Shown piece by piece: positions 17,569 through 25,798 of a stretch of DNA of 33,480 bases. Position numbers and translations under genes: made by a program. How positions within the stretch are numbered: position 1 is the first letter of the stretch; each line of letters begins with the position of its first letter. This stretch comes from Desulfobacteraceae bacterium (lineage in GTDB: Bacteria; Desulfobacterota; Desulfobacteria; Desulfobacterales; ETH-SRB1). The notes beneath the pieces were generated by a model, which was not told where the DNA came from, ran no database searches, and worked only from the letters and a program-made list of their open reading frames with translations. The stretch spans positions 1 through 33,480 of the forward strand of contig JABMRH010000192.1 in the NCBI GenBank assembly GCA_013202725.1, in the 5' to 3' direction.

Positions 17569-19104
17569 ATGACAAATTCTCTTGAATTTAAATCCAGCTT
17601 TATAAACAATTCAGAAAAAAAACCTGCACTCGATACCGAAGGGCGGAACCTGCTTGCACGGCCACGTTTTAGCCTTCGGCTACATATATTGCTGTTGTTT
17701 ATTCTTTTCTCCTTTTTGTCGATGGCTATTATTATTGGTTCCGTTATAGTCATAAACTGTATACAAAAAAAGATTTCCTTCGTTCAAACCACTGAAAGAT
17801 ATCTTTTTTATATAGAGCAAGCCAGAAGGTGGGAAAAAAACTATTTTCTGTATGATACAAATCTCGAAGACGCAATTCAGATCACCGGTAATGCAAAAAC
17901 TCTTTTATCCCAAAACCTGAAAAAGCTCATGACTGTTTTATCAGCAGAAGAGACAGCAAACATGATTGAGAACCTTGAGAAATACAGGAGCCTTCTGCAA
18001 GAGCTAACGGTGTTAAAAAAAAATGGGATTGTGAATGCTGGAAAAAAACACAAGATCGAAACTTCCTTGCGAAAACACGGCGCTGAGATGGTTAAAGTAG
18101 CGGCTGCTCTGGTTTATAAGGAACAGAATTCCATGAATGCTATGCTCCGCCTTATTCAGAGGATACCTATTTACTGTTTTGCAGTTGTTTTGTTGTTAAC
18201 AATTTTTTTGGTACATTTTCTTTCAAAAAGGTTGATAAAGCCATTTAATCTCCTTATTGAAAGCACTCAAAGAATAGCAAAAGGAGACTTTTCTCTGGTT
18301 CCGCCAATATGCAGATACCGTGGTGAATTTACAGCAGTGGAGGTGGCTATCAACCAAATGCTTAAAGAGCTTAAATCACATGAATTAACGATGGTGGAGT
18401 CACACAAACTTAGAGCAGTCGGAACTTTAACAGCCGGTGTGGCTCACGAATTGAACAATCCGCTAAACAATATAATGCTCACAGCACATGCCATGCTTGA
18501 GGATCATAATGGCCTGTCTGAAGATGAGCTGCTTGAAATGATAAACGATCTCATTAACGAAGCAGACAGGTCTCGCAGCATAGTGCGCAATCTGCTGGAT
18601 TTTGCAAGAGAAAGCGAGTCTGTCTCCGAACCTCTTGATCTGGGAATGCTGGTTAGCGAAACAATTAAATTAACGCTGAATCAAGCTAAAGTATCCGGAG
18701 TGAAAATAGAAACTCAAATTCAGCCCGACCTTCCTCGTATACGCGGGGATAAACAGCAATTGAAGCAGGTTTTTTTAAACCTGATTCTTAATGCCTTAGA
18801 TGCTGTCGAAAAAGGGGGAAATATTAAAATAAATCTTAAAAAAGCCGATAGTCCTGGATTTTTGGCTGTTCAGGTAGAAGACAATGGCTGCGGAATACCC
18901 TCTCATATTTTGCCTAATATATTTGATCCGTTTTTCACTACAAAAGGGTCGGGAAAGGGCACTGGACTGGGTCTTTCTGTTTCACATGGAATCATTACAA
19001 TGCACGGTGGACAGATCAATCTTGAAACCGAAGAAGGAAAATATACAAGATTTACCGTAATTCTCCCCTCTAGAAACATTCCTGCGGATTTTAATAAAAC
19101 CTAA
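17569..19104 (+). CDS. Membrane sensor histidine kinase (HAMP, HisKA, HATPase)
   Basis: 511 residues. A first membrane helix (about 35-58, ILLLFILFSFLSMAIIIGSV), a periplasmic helical sensor of about 135 residues with no recognised ligand-binding signature, and a second helix (about 199-219). A HAMP linker follows to about 270, then HisKA with His293 in TAGVAHELNNPLNN, and HATPase with NLILNALDAVEKGG, VEDNGCGIP, FDPFFTTKGSGKGTGLGLSV. Subgroup and motifs resemble NtrB/ZraS-like kinases that feed sigma54 activators. No receiver is attached, so phosphate should pass to the lone receivers at 13513 or 17066, or to an activator elsewhere. No strong ribosome-binding site is seen at the ATG. Confidence 0.92.
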   Translation: MTNSLEFKSSFINNSEKKPALDTEGRNLLARPRFSLRLHILLLFILFSFLSMAIIIGSVIVINCIQKKISFVQTTERYLFYIEQARRWEKNYFLYDTNLEDAIQITGNAKTLLSQNLKKLMTVLSAEETANMIENLEKYRSLLQELTVLKKNGIVNAGKKHKIETSLRKHGAEMVKVAAALVYKEQNSMNAMLRLIQRIPIYCFAVVLLLTIFLVHFLSKRLIKPFNLLIESTQRIAKGDFSLVPPICRYRGEFTAVEVAINQMLKELKSHELTMVESHKLRAVGTLTAGVAHELNNPLNNIMLTAHAMLEDHNGLSEDELLEMINDLINEADRSRSIVRNLLDFARESESVSEPLDLGMLVSETIKLTLNQAKVSGVKIETQIQPDLPRIRGDKQQLKQVFLNLILNALDAVEKGGNIKINLKKADSPGFLAVQVEDNGCGIPSHILPNIFDPFFTTKGSGKGTGLGLSVSHGIITMHGGQINLETEEGKYTRFTVILPSRNIPADFNKT

Positions 19105-19136
19105 GATAATAAAAGCAAATTGCTGCTGGAGAAAAT

Positions 19137-19355
19137 TTGTCGTTGAAAAAAAACGATGAAAACATATTGATACGTATTGCGATTATTGAGAACAAAGATT
19201 TGCTTCCTCTTTATGAAGAAGAAAAAGCTCATATAATCAGGGTGCTTGAGGCCACTAATTATAATAAGGTAAGGGCTTTAAAAATTCTTGATATCCCAAG
19301 AACGACTCTATGGAGAAAGATAAAAAAATATGATATTATAGAATCTTTGGGATAA
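19137..19355 (+). CDS. Stand-alone Fis-type helix-turn-helix protein
   Basis: 72 residues from a TTG start (GGAG five bases upstream). The C-terminal half, EKAHIIRVLEATNYNKVRAL and then KILDIPRTTLWRKIKKYDI, closely resembles the DNA-binding tail of NtrC-family sigma54 activators, but there is no AAA+ or receiver domain. It follows the histidine kinase by 32 bp, in the place where a kinase's NtrC-type partner would be expected. It may be a free-standing DNA-binding protein that uses the same kind of dyad sites as the activator, or the remnant of a lost activator. A copy of the TTTTGGCA dyad lies 117 bp beyond its stop. Confidence 0.78.
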   Translation: MSLKKNDENILIRIAIIENKDLLPLYEEEKAHIIRVLEATNYNKVRALKILDIPRTTLWRKIKKYDIIESLG

Positions 19356-19455
19356 TGCCGGTATATTTACAAGAAATTAACCAGCATTTCATAAAAATTC
19401 TTTTCGCTTATCTGCATAAATTTTCTTCTGTAATCCAACCCAGCCATTTTCGAAA

Positions 19456-19494
19456 TGGCAAACATTTATCCGTTTTGGCAAAATCTTGCCGAAA
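19456..19494 (+). promoter_or_regulatory. Upstream activator dyad, copy A (before CBS/SLC13 pair)
   Basis: A 22-bp dyad TTTTGGCA-AAATCT-TGCCGAAA at 19473-19494, preceded by a half-site TGGCAAAC at 19456-19463. The 35-bp block 19456-19490 matches copy B at 31 of 35 bases and copy C at 29 of 35. It ends 96 bp before the sigma54 element at 19591, an ordinary distance for an enhancer of a bacterial sigma54 activator. A flanking dyad GCCATTT-TCG-AAATGGC (19443-19459) overlaps the half-site. Confidence 0.8.
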
Positions 19495-19548
19495 TCGAAT
19501 CCCTGAAATTATTCTCATGCAGAGAATGCAGATCTTTAAATCTTTATA

Positions 19549-19561
19549 TATCAATAGGTTG
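19549..19561 (+). promoter_or_regulatory. IHF-like site, copy A
   Basis: TATCAA-TAGG-TTG fits the IHF consensus WATCAANNNNTTR with no mismatch. It lies between the dyad and the -24 element, where IHF bends DNA at sigma54 promoters. The surrounding 21 bases (19543-19563) are identical to the corresponding stretch of copy B on the opposite strand. Confidence 0.7.
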
Positions 19562-19590
19562 CATTTGATTAATATAATTTTTTTGTTATT

Positions 19591-19606
19591 TGGTATGAAC
19601 ATTGCT
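19591..19606 (+). promoter_or_regulatory. Sigma54 (-24/-12) promoter, copy A
   Basis: TGGTATGAACATTGCT matches the sigma54 consensus TGGYAYRNNNNTTGCW with GG and GC separated by exactly 10 bases. The predicted start near 19617 gives a leader of about 119 nt before the CBS gene. The rest of the 380-bp gap 19356-19735 shows no gene. Confidence 0.82.
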
Positions 19607-19735
19607 CTATTGCTCTGTGTTCAGGATAAGATAGGAAGCTTCAATTTATATTAATTTAATAACTTGATCTTATATAATTCAACAACATTATTCAAATTTA
19701 TTGCAAAGATTTTAATAAGATAGAGGGAGGTGTGC

Positions 19736-20260
19736 ATGACAAATACAAAAAAGGTGAAGGAACTCATGGTTAAGATAACCGATTATCCGCACATTCCTTA
19801 TTGGATGAGCATTCGGGATGCGATTGCCATGATGCACAGCGTTTATGACAAAGAATCAGGCCTGGGCGAAAATCGTATGGTTCTGGTTTTTGATGAAAGT
19901 TATCAGCTTATGGGTGTCTTAAGGCTAAGAAACCTGCTCATCGGCATAGAACCTAAATTTCTCAGGAAGGACGAAAAATCGCCTTACCAGGGCCTTAAAC
20001 ATGCTGATTATGCAGGTTTATCTGCACTTGTTGAAGGAACCTTTACGTCAAAATGTAAAGAAGAAGCAGCAAAACCTGTTAGCGAAGTCTTAACACCCAT
20101 AATAGCGACAGTTGATGCAAATGATTCTGTTTCAAAGGCGGCTTTTATAATGCTCCAGGCAGACATCAACCTGGTGCCCGTGATGGATGGTGACAAGGTG
20201 GCAGGTGTCTTACGCATGAGCGATGTCTTTAATGAACTTACTAAAATTGTAATAGAATAA
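19736..20260 (+). CDS. CBS-domain pair protein (paralogue of 32747-33235)
   Basis: 174 residues from ATG 19736; the in-frame GTG at 19730 overlaps the GGGAGG ribosome-binding site and is rejected. Two CBS motifs: N-terminal KKVKELMVKITDYPHIPYWM with RMVLVFDESYQLMGVLRLRN, and C-terminal PVSEVLTPIIATVDANDSVS with INLVPVMDGDKVAGVLRMSD. An insert of about 45 residues separates them. CBS pairs usually bind adenine nucleotides and gate transporters or enzymes. Gene order (12 bp before an SLC13 gene) suggests it controls that transporter. The N-terminus MTNTKKVKELM aligns with MYSKKIVKNYM of the second CBS protein. Confidence 0.85.
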   Translation: MTNTKKVKELMVKITDYPHIPYWMSIRDAIAMMHSVYDKESGLGENRMVLVFDESYQLMGVLRLRNLLIGIEPKFLRKDEKSPYQGLKHADYAGLSALVEGTFTSKCKEEAAKPVSEVLTPIIATVDANDSVSKAAFIMLQADINLVPVMDGDKVAGVLRMSDVFNELTKIVIE

Positions 20261-20272
20261 GGGAGGTGAACT

Positions 20273-21802
20273 ATGGCTGAAAAAGCAAAACCAATTGCAA
20301 AAGGTGAAGGCCTCCCTGAGATGCCGGATGAGATTATCCTTTCTCCTGAGAAGCCTCCATTAGACTGGAAGAGACTGCTTTTTATGTCAATAGGGATTAT
20401 CCTGTTTTTAGTTATCTATTTTGCTCCACCATGGCCGGATGCTATTGATCCTATGGGGGAGCATTTTGTCTTATCAAAAGCGGGCAAGGGAGCTCTGGCT
20501 GTTTTTGCGCTGGCCGGCACCTGGTGGGTATTTGAAGTCGTGCCTATAGGCGTAACCAGCATAATGATAGGGGTGCTGCAGGCCCTCTTTCAGGTCAGAT
20601 CCGCCAAAGTAGCCTTTAAGGATTTCATGGACCCCTCTGTTTTGTTTATCTTCGGTTCAATAGTCATTGGCATGGTCTTTACCAAGACAGGGCTGACCAA
20701 GCGTCTCGCGTATAAAATGCTGGAGATTGTAGGAGAAAAGACCAGCATGATCTATCTCGGCTGTTTTGTGGTGACAGCAGCCATGACTCACATCATGGCC
20801 CACACCGCAGTAGCCGCTACCATATTCCCTTTGCTTATGGCTATTTATGCCCTGTACGGAGAAGGTGACAAACAAACCAAGTTCGGCAAGGGGCTTTTTA
20901 TAGGCATGGCCTATGTGGCCGGCGCCGGCAGTATCGTGACCCTTCTTGGTGCGGCACGCGGGGCTGTGGCCATAGGTTTTTATAATGATATTATGAAACA
21001 GGATATAAGCTTTTTCCAGCTTACATATTACATGTTTATCCCGGGCTGGCTGATGACCTTTGCCTTGTGGGGATATTTCATGGTTGTCCTAAAACCCGAG
21101 AAAAAAACCATTCCAGGACTCCGCGAGAAAGCGAAAAAACTCAATGCCCAGTTGGGAAAGATTACCAAGGATGAGATTATGGCCATAGTCATCGTTGCTG
21201 CGGTGATTATTTTCCTGGCACTGCAGTCCTTTATACCGGAGTTGAAGATATTTAATAAAACGGCAGTTATTTTAGTTTCAACCGTAATATTTTTCCTTGT
21301 AAAAATCCTGGATATCAATGACCTCGAAGCAGTACCCTGGAATATTATACTGCTTTTTGCCGGAGCCATGAGCATTGGTTTTTGTCTCTGGGAAACAGGT
21401 GCTGCAAAATGGATGGCAGTAAACTGGCTGGTGATGTTCAAGGAGTCATCCGCGTTGGTGTTTGTAATGAGTATAGCCTTTTTTGTCATGATTATGACCA
21501 ACTTTATCATGAATGTCGCGGCTATTGCCATATCACTTCCAGTGGCTCTGGTTATCGCCCCATATCTTGGCGTGGCTGGAGAGGTGATACTCTTTGCGTC
21601 ACTGGTCGTAGCCGGCATGCCATTCCTCCTGCTGGTGGGTGCGGCTCCTAATGCAATAGCTTATGAATCAAAGCAGTTTTCAACAGGTGAGTTCTTTCTG
21701 TACGGTATTCCAGCCAGCATCCTTCTGATTGCGTGTGTGGCTCTGAGCGTAGGGGTGATCTGGCCGATTCTGGGAATGCCGATTAGTATACCGACACCAT
21801 AA
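20273..21802 (+). CDS. SLC13/DASS family anion permease
   Basis: 509 residues with a 35-residue hydrophilic N-terminus and about twelve membrane segments, without the RCK insert of the transporter at 14331. Typical DASS features: FEVVPIGVTSIMIGVLQALF, MAHTAVAATIFPLLMAIYAL, and the conserved MTNFIMNVAAIAISLPVALV near residue 410, with VGAAPNAIAYES following. Substrates in the family are Na+-coupled dicarboxylates or sulfate; specificity is unresolved. The start has GGGAGGTG eight bases upstream, and it is probably co-transcribed with the CBS gene from the sigma54 promoter at 19591. A strong hairpin follows the stop. Confidence 0.9.
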   Translation: MAEKAKPIAKGEGLPEMPDEIILSPEKPPLDWKRLLFMSIGIILFLVIYFAPPWPDAIDPMGEHFVLSKAGKGALAVFALAGTWWVFEVVPIGVTSIMIGVLQALFQVRSAKVAFKDFMDPSVLFIFGSIVIGMVFTKTGLTKRLAYKMLEIVGEKTSMIYLGCFVVTAAMTHIMAHTAVAATIFPLLMAIYALYGEGDKQTKFGKGLFIGMAYVAGAGSIVTLLGAARGAVAIGFYNDIMKQDISFFQLTYYMFIPGWLMTFALWGYFMVVLKPEKKTIPGLREKAKKLNAQLGKITKDEIMAIVIVAAVIIFLALQSFIPELKIFNKTAVILVSTVIFFLVKILDINDLEAVPWNIILLFAGAMSIGFCLWETGAAKWMAVNWLVMFKESSALVFVMSIAFFVMIMTNFIMNVAAIAISLPVALVIAPYLGVAGEVILFASLVVAGMPFLLLVGAAPNAIAYESKQFSTGEFFLYGIPASILLIACVALSVGVIWPILGMPISIPTP

Positions 21803-21830
21803 GCAAGTATGAGAGCCGGATTTTATGATT

Positions 21831-21870
21831 AAATTGTCTAAGGGGAGTTGTTCTCCCCTTAGACAATTTT
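21831..21870 (+). terminator. Hairpin terminator after the SLC13 gene
   Basis: A perfect 17-bp stem, 21831-21847 (core TCTAAGGGGAG) with 21853-21869, and loop TTGTT. The stem's own 3' end supplies TTTT. It lies 28 bp past the stop at 21802. Confidence 0.85.
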
Positions 21871-21980
21871 GGCCCCGGAAAAATTTAGCATTTCTTAATT
21901 AATTCCTGAAGTTTCTTCATCTTTTCCCATTCGACGTTCGATGTTCATTTTTTTTCAGTCCCTCATTCTCCAACCATAAA

Positions 21981-22026
21981 AAAATTAAAGGCAGTTTCAA
22001 AACGTTTTGAAACTGCCTTTAATTTT
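21981..22026. terminator. 46-bp perfect palindrome, probable bidirectional terminator
   Basis: Every base from 21981 to 22003 pairs with 22004-22026, centred on AACGTT. The arms hold AAAGGCAGTTTC and are bounded by A-runs and T-runs, so each strand reads a stem followed by TTTT. It lies between the converging SLC13 and Ehr-like operons, 48 bp beyond the stop of the latter. Confidence 0.8.
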
Positions 22027-22037
22027 AGTCCATTTCC

Positions 22038-22208
22038 CCGGCGGACCCTTCAGGGGGAGTCCGGTCTCAATACTCTATTTGAAAAATTTCAGAAAGGCAT
22101 GCAGATTGGCCATGGGGTGGGAAGGACAGCCGGGTATATAAAGATCCACGGGAAGAAGGCTATCCAGACCCTCAGTTATTTCCGGACTCCCCCTGAAGGG
22201 TCCGCCGG
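22038..22208. repeat. 27-bp perfect inverted repeat, one arm inside the Ehr-like small-subunit gene
   Basis: Arm 1 is 22038-22064 (begins CCGGCGGACCC). Arm 2 is 22182-22208 (begins CCGGACTCCCC), its exact reverse complement, 117 bp away. Arm 2 is coding sequence for SGGPFRGSP of the small subunit. Arm 1 lies 10 bp beyond the stop codon. The mRNA could pair the two arms and enclose the last 35 or so codons. Confidence 0.9.
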
Positions 22209-22818
22209 AGATAGAACAACTGCCGACGGCAATAACCACTTTAGGATCAGGTACTGCTTCATATGTCTGTAACAGGGCTGTTTTCATGTTTCTTGAAATA
22301 GGTCCTGTTACAACAATGCCGTCTGAATGACGGGGGGATGCCACAAAGTTGATGCCAAAACGTGCTAGATCAAAGAAGGGGGTGGCCAGAACGTTCAAAT
22401 CTGCTTCACATGCATTACAACCGGCAGCAGAGACTTGACGCAGTTGCAAAGAACGACCAAACAGCTTTTTAAAATGCTGCCTTGCATGGTCGGCCAGAGA
22501 TGGAATCTCACCATCGGTTAACAAATGGTCTTTCTCGGCAACAGAATATCCAAAATCTCTGGTAAAGGAGATAAACCGTCCCTCTGAGATCCTCTCGCAT
22601 ATTCCGCAAAAAACGCAGCGCCCCATATTGATTAACTTTCGATCTATATCAATTGCATCCTGGGGACATGCTGCAGCGCATTTCACCACCAGATCGGACG
22701 GTGCATTTTTATGGACCTGGGGTCGTCCCCGGTACCGGGGCACCAATTCTACCGTCTTTTTTGGATAGGTGCTTGTCCGGTATCCCTGTTCAAATCTGTT
22801 TTTCAGTGTATTGAGCAT
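22075..22818 (-). CDS. Ehr-like small subunit: ferredoxin-like domain fused to NuoB/HyfI domain
   Basis: 247 residues. The N-terminal part (about 1-105) resembles HyfH-type polyferredoxin, but only the ligands for one [4Fe-4S] cluster remain: CVFCGIC plus the Cys of AAACPQ. The other cluster's CxxCxxC and final Cys are missing. The C-terminal part (about 110-247) is the NuoB/HyfI 20-kDa domain with GCNACEADLN, VGSCSISGG and IPGCPSHP, the four Cys of the proximal N2-type cluster. In complex I relatives this subunit passes electrons to the large subunit. Last gene of the operon, 36 bp after the large subunit. A fusion of HyfH and HyfI is the likeliest reading. Confidence 0.85.
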   Translation of the reverse strand: MLNTLKNRFEQGYRTSTYPKKTVELVPRYRGRPQVHKNAPSDLVVKCAAACPQDAIDIDRKLINMGRCVFCGICERISEGRFISFTRDFGYSVAEKDHLLTDGEIPSLADHARQHFKKLFGRSLQLRQVSAAGCNACEADLNVLATPFFDLARFGINFVASPRHSDGIVVTGPISRNMKTALLQTYEAVPDPKVVIAVGSCSISGGPFRGSPEITEGLDSLLPVDLYIPGCPSHPMANLHAFLKFFK

Positions 22819-22854
22819 TGTATCTCACTTTGGCAGTTAATAGGTTGTTGATAT

Positions 22855-24363
22855 TTATAGATCAAACCCGCAATAAGACAGGTTATAGCTCTTATTGTTC
22901 AGGGGAAAATCTGAAATTTCCGTATTTCTCAGCGACATGGCAAGGCCGTTCCAATTATGAAAGGAAGGGTCCTTTATCTTGTAACGGAGAATTTTTCCCT
23001 CTGCATCGGTAATAATGCAGTGGGAGAGTTCTCCGCGCCATGCTTCATTGACCGTGACTACAAAGGATGATGAAGGCAGGTTAAAAACTTCTGAATCAAC
23101 ACAGTTTGTTTCAATGGTGTCCTTTAAAAGAGATTTTATTATACTGATTGATTGCAGGATTTCTTCTGCTCTCATTTTTGCCCGGGCATAAACATCACCG
23201 GTTGTTTTTGCATTTTCAGGTATATCAATGCCGGGATAATATTCCGTAGCAAAAGTACGCCTTGCATCATAGGGCAGACCGCAAGCACGTCCGGCCGGCC
23301 CCACAAGACCAAGGTGGTTAGCGTCGGAAGTGCTTACTATGCCGCAGTCTTCAAAACGGGCTCTTACGCTGGAAGTGGAAAAAATCAAGTCGATGACATG
23401 TTCCACCTGGGGTTCAAGTTCATTAATTCGTCTCATTAATTCTCTGCTTATTTCATCATCAATGGAAAAACGGACACCGCCCGGGCGAACAAGTCCTTTT
23501 CCCATCCGGTTTCCGCAGATCAAAAGAGACATATTCAGGAAATCACCGCGCATCCTGCCGCAATAATTGGCAGGGGGCAAAAATGCCACATCACCGCTCA
23601 AGGCGCCAAGATCGCCAACGTGATTGGCAATTCGCTCAAGTTCCAGTCCTATGATTCTTATGATACGGGAGCCCTGGTCGGTTTGAATGGATGTAAGGGC
23701 TTCTACAGCCTGGGCAAAGGATACTCCATTTGCAACTGTAGTGTCGCCGGCAATACCTTCGATGATAATTGGAAGACGTTTTGAATCTGCCTTTAATATT
23801 AGATTTTCGATGCCCCGGTGCTGATAACCAAGCTGGATTTCAAGATGCAGCACCCGTTCTCCAATACAATTGAATCTGAAATGACCTGGTTCAATGATAC
23901 CTGCATGGACCGGACCTACAGCCACCTCATGAATTTCGTCCCCTTCGACTGAATAGTAAGGGTAGTTTCCAGGGATATCTTCCGTGTAATCATTGCCAAA
24001 AACGTCTTTTTTGCCTTGGCTGTTGGGATGATAACGCACCATTTTCAGCCAGGGATGATACTTGGGTACAATGCCGAACTGTTCGGCAATCTCCCGCTCA
24101 AACAATTGGAATGGTTCGCATTTATTAGAGAAAGAGGGATATTCATCAGGGGCGTCACAGCCTGCAACAAGCAGTTTGTCTGTCCTCAACACAGCCATAA
24201 GCTTGACTATGCTGTTGTCTGCATATCCAAAATATTGAACAATTTTTCCTCCGCCCCAGACAATCTTCATGGCATTTTTCTGAAAATCATCAAAAGTAAG
24301 GTGGGGAATCTGTTCTCTGGATAAAGCCTGGCCATTTGAAATTTCTAAAAAATCTGTGTCCAT
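22855..24363 (-). CDS. Ehr-like large subunit (HyfG/NuoCD-like) lacking Ni-Fe ligands
   Basis: 502 residues from the ATG at 24363. An upstream ATG (24474) is rejected because it would overlap the preceding gene by 112 bp, whereas 24363 makes a TAATG junction. N-terminal 30-kDa NuoC-like domain: PFQLFEREIAEQFGIVPKYH, PWLKMVRYHPN. The NuoD/HyfG domain begins near 145 (HEVAVGPVHAGIIEPGHFRF, LGYQHRGIENLI). At about residues 198-206, where hydrogenases have ERICGIC, the sequence reads EGIAGDT. At about 465, where they have DPCxxC, it reads DPSFHNW. All four Ni-Fe cysteines are therefore absent. Known Ehr complexes share this loss; the redox partner is unknown. Confidence 0.9.
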   Translation of the reverse strand: MDTDFLEISNGQALSREQIPHLTFDDFQKNAMKIVWGGGKIVQYFGYADNSIVKLMAVLRTDKLLVAGCDAPDEYPSFSNKCEPFQLFEREIAEQFGIVPKYHPWLKMVRYHPNSQGKKDVFGNDYTEDIPGNYPYYSVEGDEIHEVAVGPVHAGIIEPGHFRFNCIGERVLHLEIQLGYQHRGIENLILKADSKRLPIIIEGIAGDTTVANGVSFAQAVEALTSIQTDQGSRIIRIIGLELERIANHVGDLGALSGDVAFLPPANYCGRMRGDFLNMSLLICGNRMGKGLVRPGGVRFSIDDEISRELMRRINELEPQVEHVIDLIFSTSSVRARFEDCGIVSTSDANHLGLVGPAGRACGLPYDARRTFATEYYPGIDIPENAKTTGDVYARAKMRAEEILQSISIIKSLLKDTIETNCVDSEVFNLPSSSFVVTVNEAWRGELSHCIITDAEGKILRYKIKDPSFHNWNGLAMSLRNTEISDFPLNNKSYNLSYCGFDL

Positions 24364-25787
24364 TAATATCCTCCGCCGATGGTAGCCACCGCATCGATAA
24401 TCGTCTGGTACAAGGAGTCTGGCAACCAGAAGCACAATACAATTGAGGTAAGAAGCAGTGCATACTGGGGCCATACCATACTTGCTTTCTCTGTTATTTT
24501 AATTTCTTCGGCAGTTGTATCGTGAAAGGAGATTTTCATTACCTGATTTGCAAATCCTGCAAAAATAACGCAGAGACTTAAGATAAATATCCCTGCCACG
24601 AAAAAGTGGCCTGTCCTAAAGGCTCCGACAATAATAAATAGTTCTCCAATAAAAATTCCAAATGGGGGAAAGCCGGAGATTCCGGCAAATCCGCCAAAAA
24701 ACGCCACAAAACTTTTGGGCATAAGCTTTGCCAATCTACCTGTCTTTTCAATGAGTCCGCTACCATACCCCAAAAGGATATTTCCGGAAGTTAAAAACAG
24801 GGAAGATTTAATTAAACTGTGATGGATCAGGCAGATAATTGCTCCGAATGCACCAATGCCGCCGATACCTGTACCAAAGGCAATGATTCCCATGTTTTCA
24901 ACGCTTGAATAGGCAAGCATTCTTTTGTATTCAGTCTGTTTGAGGATAAAGGTGGCTGCTGCAATGATGGAGATTAAACCAAAGACAATAAGAATAGTAC
25001 CGGAAAAATCACCAAGTCCTGCTGCATGCATTATTTTGTTGGTTTTAAAAATTCCAAGGTATGCGCAGTTGAGCAATACGCCGGATAAAAGTGCAGATGC
25101 CGGGCTGGGGGCTTCACTATGGGCATCAGGCAACCAGGTATGCATGGGCGCCAGCCCCATTTTTGTACCATATCCAACAAATATAAAAACAAAACCTGCC
25201 TTGAGCCATGTGGGATCAAGCTGTTTTGCCACAGAGGTAAGGGCTGAAAAGGATACAGGAGCGTCTACCTTGCCTATATCCATGGCAAGTGTAATGAGAA
25301 CTGATCCCAGAAGCGCCATGGCAATGCCCACAGAACAGATCAGAACATATTTCCAGGTGGCTTCAAGGGAAGCTTTTGTTCTATGGGTATAAATCAGAGG
25401 AGCACTTGCAAGAGTGGTGGCCTCTATGGCGATCCACATAACCATGATATGGTCTGACATGGTCACCATTGTCATGGTTGCCAAAAAGATCAGCATGGAC
25501 CCGGTAAAAATATGTTCAGACTTAATCTTTGCCGCTTTAAGATAACCTGTTGAGTATATGGCGATCAGGAAAAAGAGCAATGAAATAACAAGCAGGGATA
25601 ACAGTCCCTCAGGTGTTACTGCAAAATAATCCGGGAAAAGAGCAACAGGTCTCTTTATCCAAATCAGAACAGAGAGTCCGAGGTGAAATGCACCAGTGAG
25701 CACCAGGAGCGCACGGCCGGATGACCTTGGAAGAAAAAACGCCATAATGCCGGTTAGAAACGGGGCCAACATAAGGATTTCAATCAT
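24363..25787 (-). CDS. Antiporter-like membrane subunit (HyfF/NuoN-M-like) of the Ehr-like complex
   Basis: 474 residues, about fourteen membrane helices. Proton-channel family features are APMHTWLPDAHSEAPSPASA (about 225-245), the conserved TEYKRMLAYSSVENMGIIAF and LIHHSLIKSSLFLTSGNILL. These belong to the Mrp-antiporter/NuoLMN fold that moves H+ or Na+. It overlaps the next start by one base (TAATG) and follows HyfE-like by 11 bp, so one operon is clear. Confidence 0.9.
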   Translation of the reverse strand: MIEILMLAPFLTGIMAFFLPRSSGRALLVLTGAFHLGLSVLIWIKRPVALFPDYFAVTPEGLLSLLVISLLFFLIAIYSTGYLKAAKIKSEHIFTGSMLIFLATMTMVTMSDHIMVMWIAIEATTLASAPLIYTHRTKASLEATWKYVLICSVGIAMALLGSVLITLAMDIGKVDAPVSFSALTSVAKQLDPTWLKAGFVFIFVGYGTKMGLAPMHTWLPDAHSEAPSPASALLSGVLLNCAYLGIFKTNKIMHAAGLGDFSGTILIVFGLISIIAAATFILKQTEYKRMLAYSSVENMGIIAFGTGIGGIGAFGAIICLIHHSLIKSSLFLTSGNILLGYGSGLIEKTGRLAKLMPKSFVAFFGGFAGISGFPPFGIFIGELFIIVGAFRTGHFFVAGIFILSLCVIFAGFANQVMKISFHDTTAEEIKITEKASMVWPQYALLLTSIVLCFWLPDSLYQTIIDAVATIGGGY

Positions 25788-25798
25788 GAAAGAATCAC

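Noticed and set aside
19356..19655. 99-residue ORF after the Fis-type gene
   Set aside because: It crosses the dyad, IHF-like site and sigma54 element, and its translation has no recognisable features.
22855..24363. Calling the large subunit an active [NiFe] hydrogenase
   Set aside because: Both CxxC pairs that bind the Ni-Fe centre are missing.
24364..24474. N-terminal extension of the Ehr-like large subunit from an ATG at 24474
   Set aside because: It would overlap the preceding gene by 112 bp and has no family-like sequence. The ATG at 24363 gives a TAATG junction.
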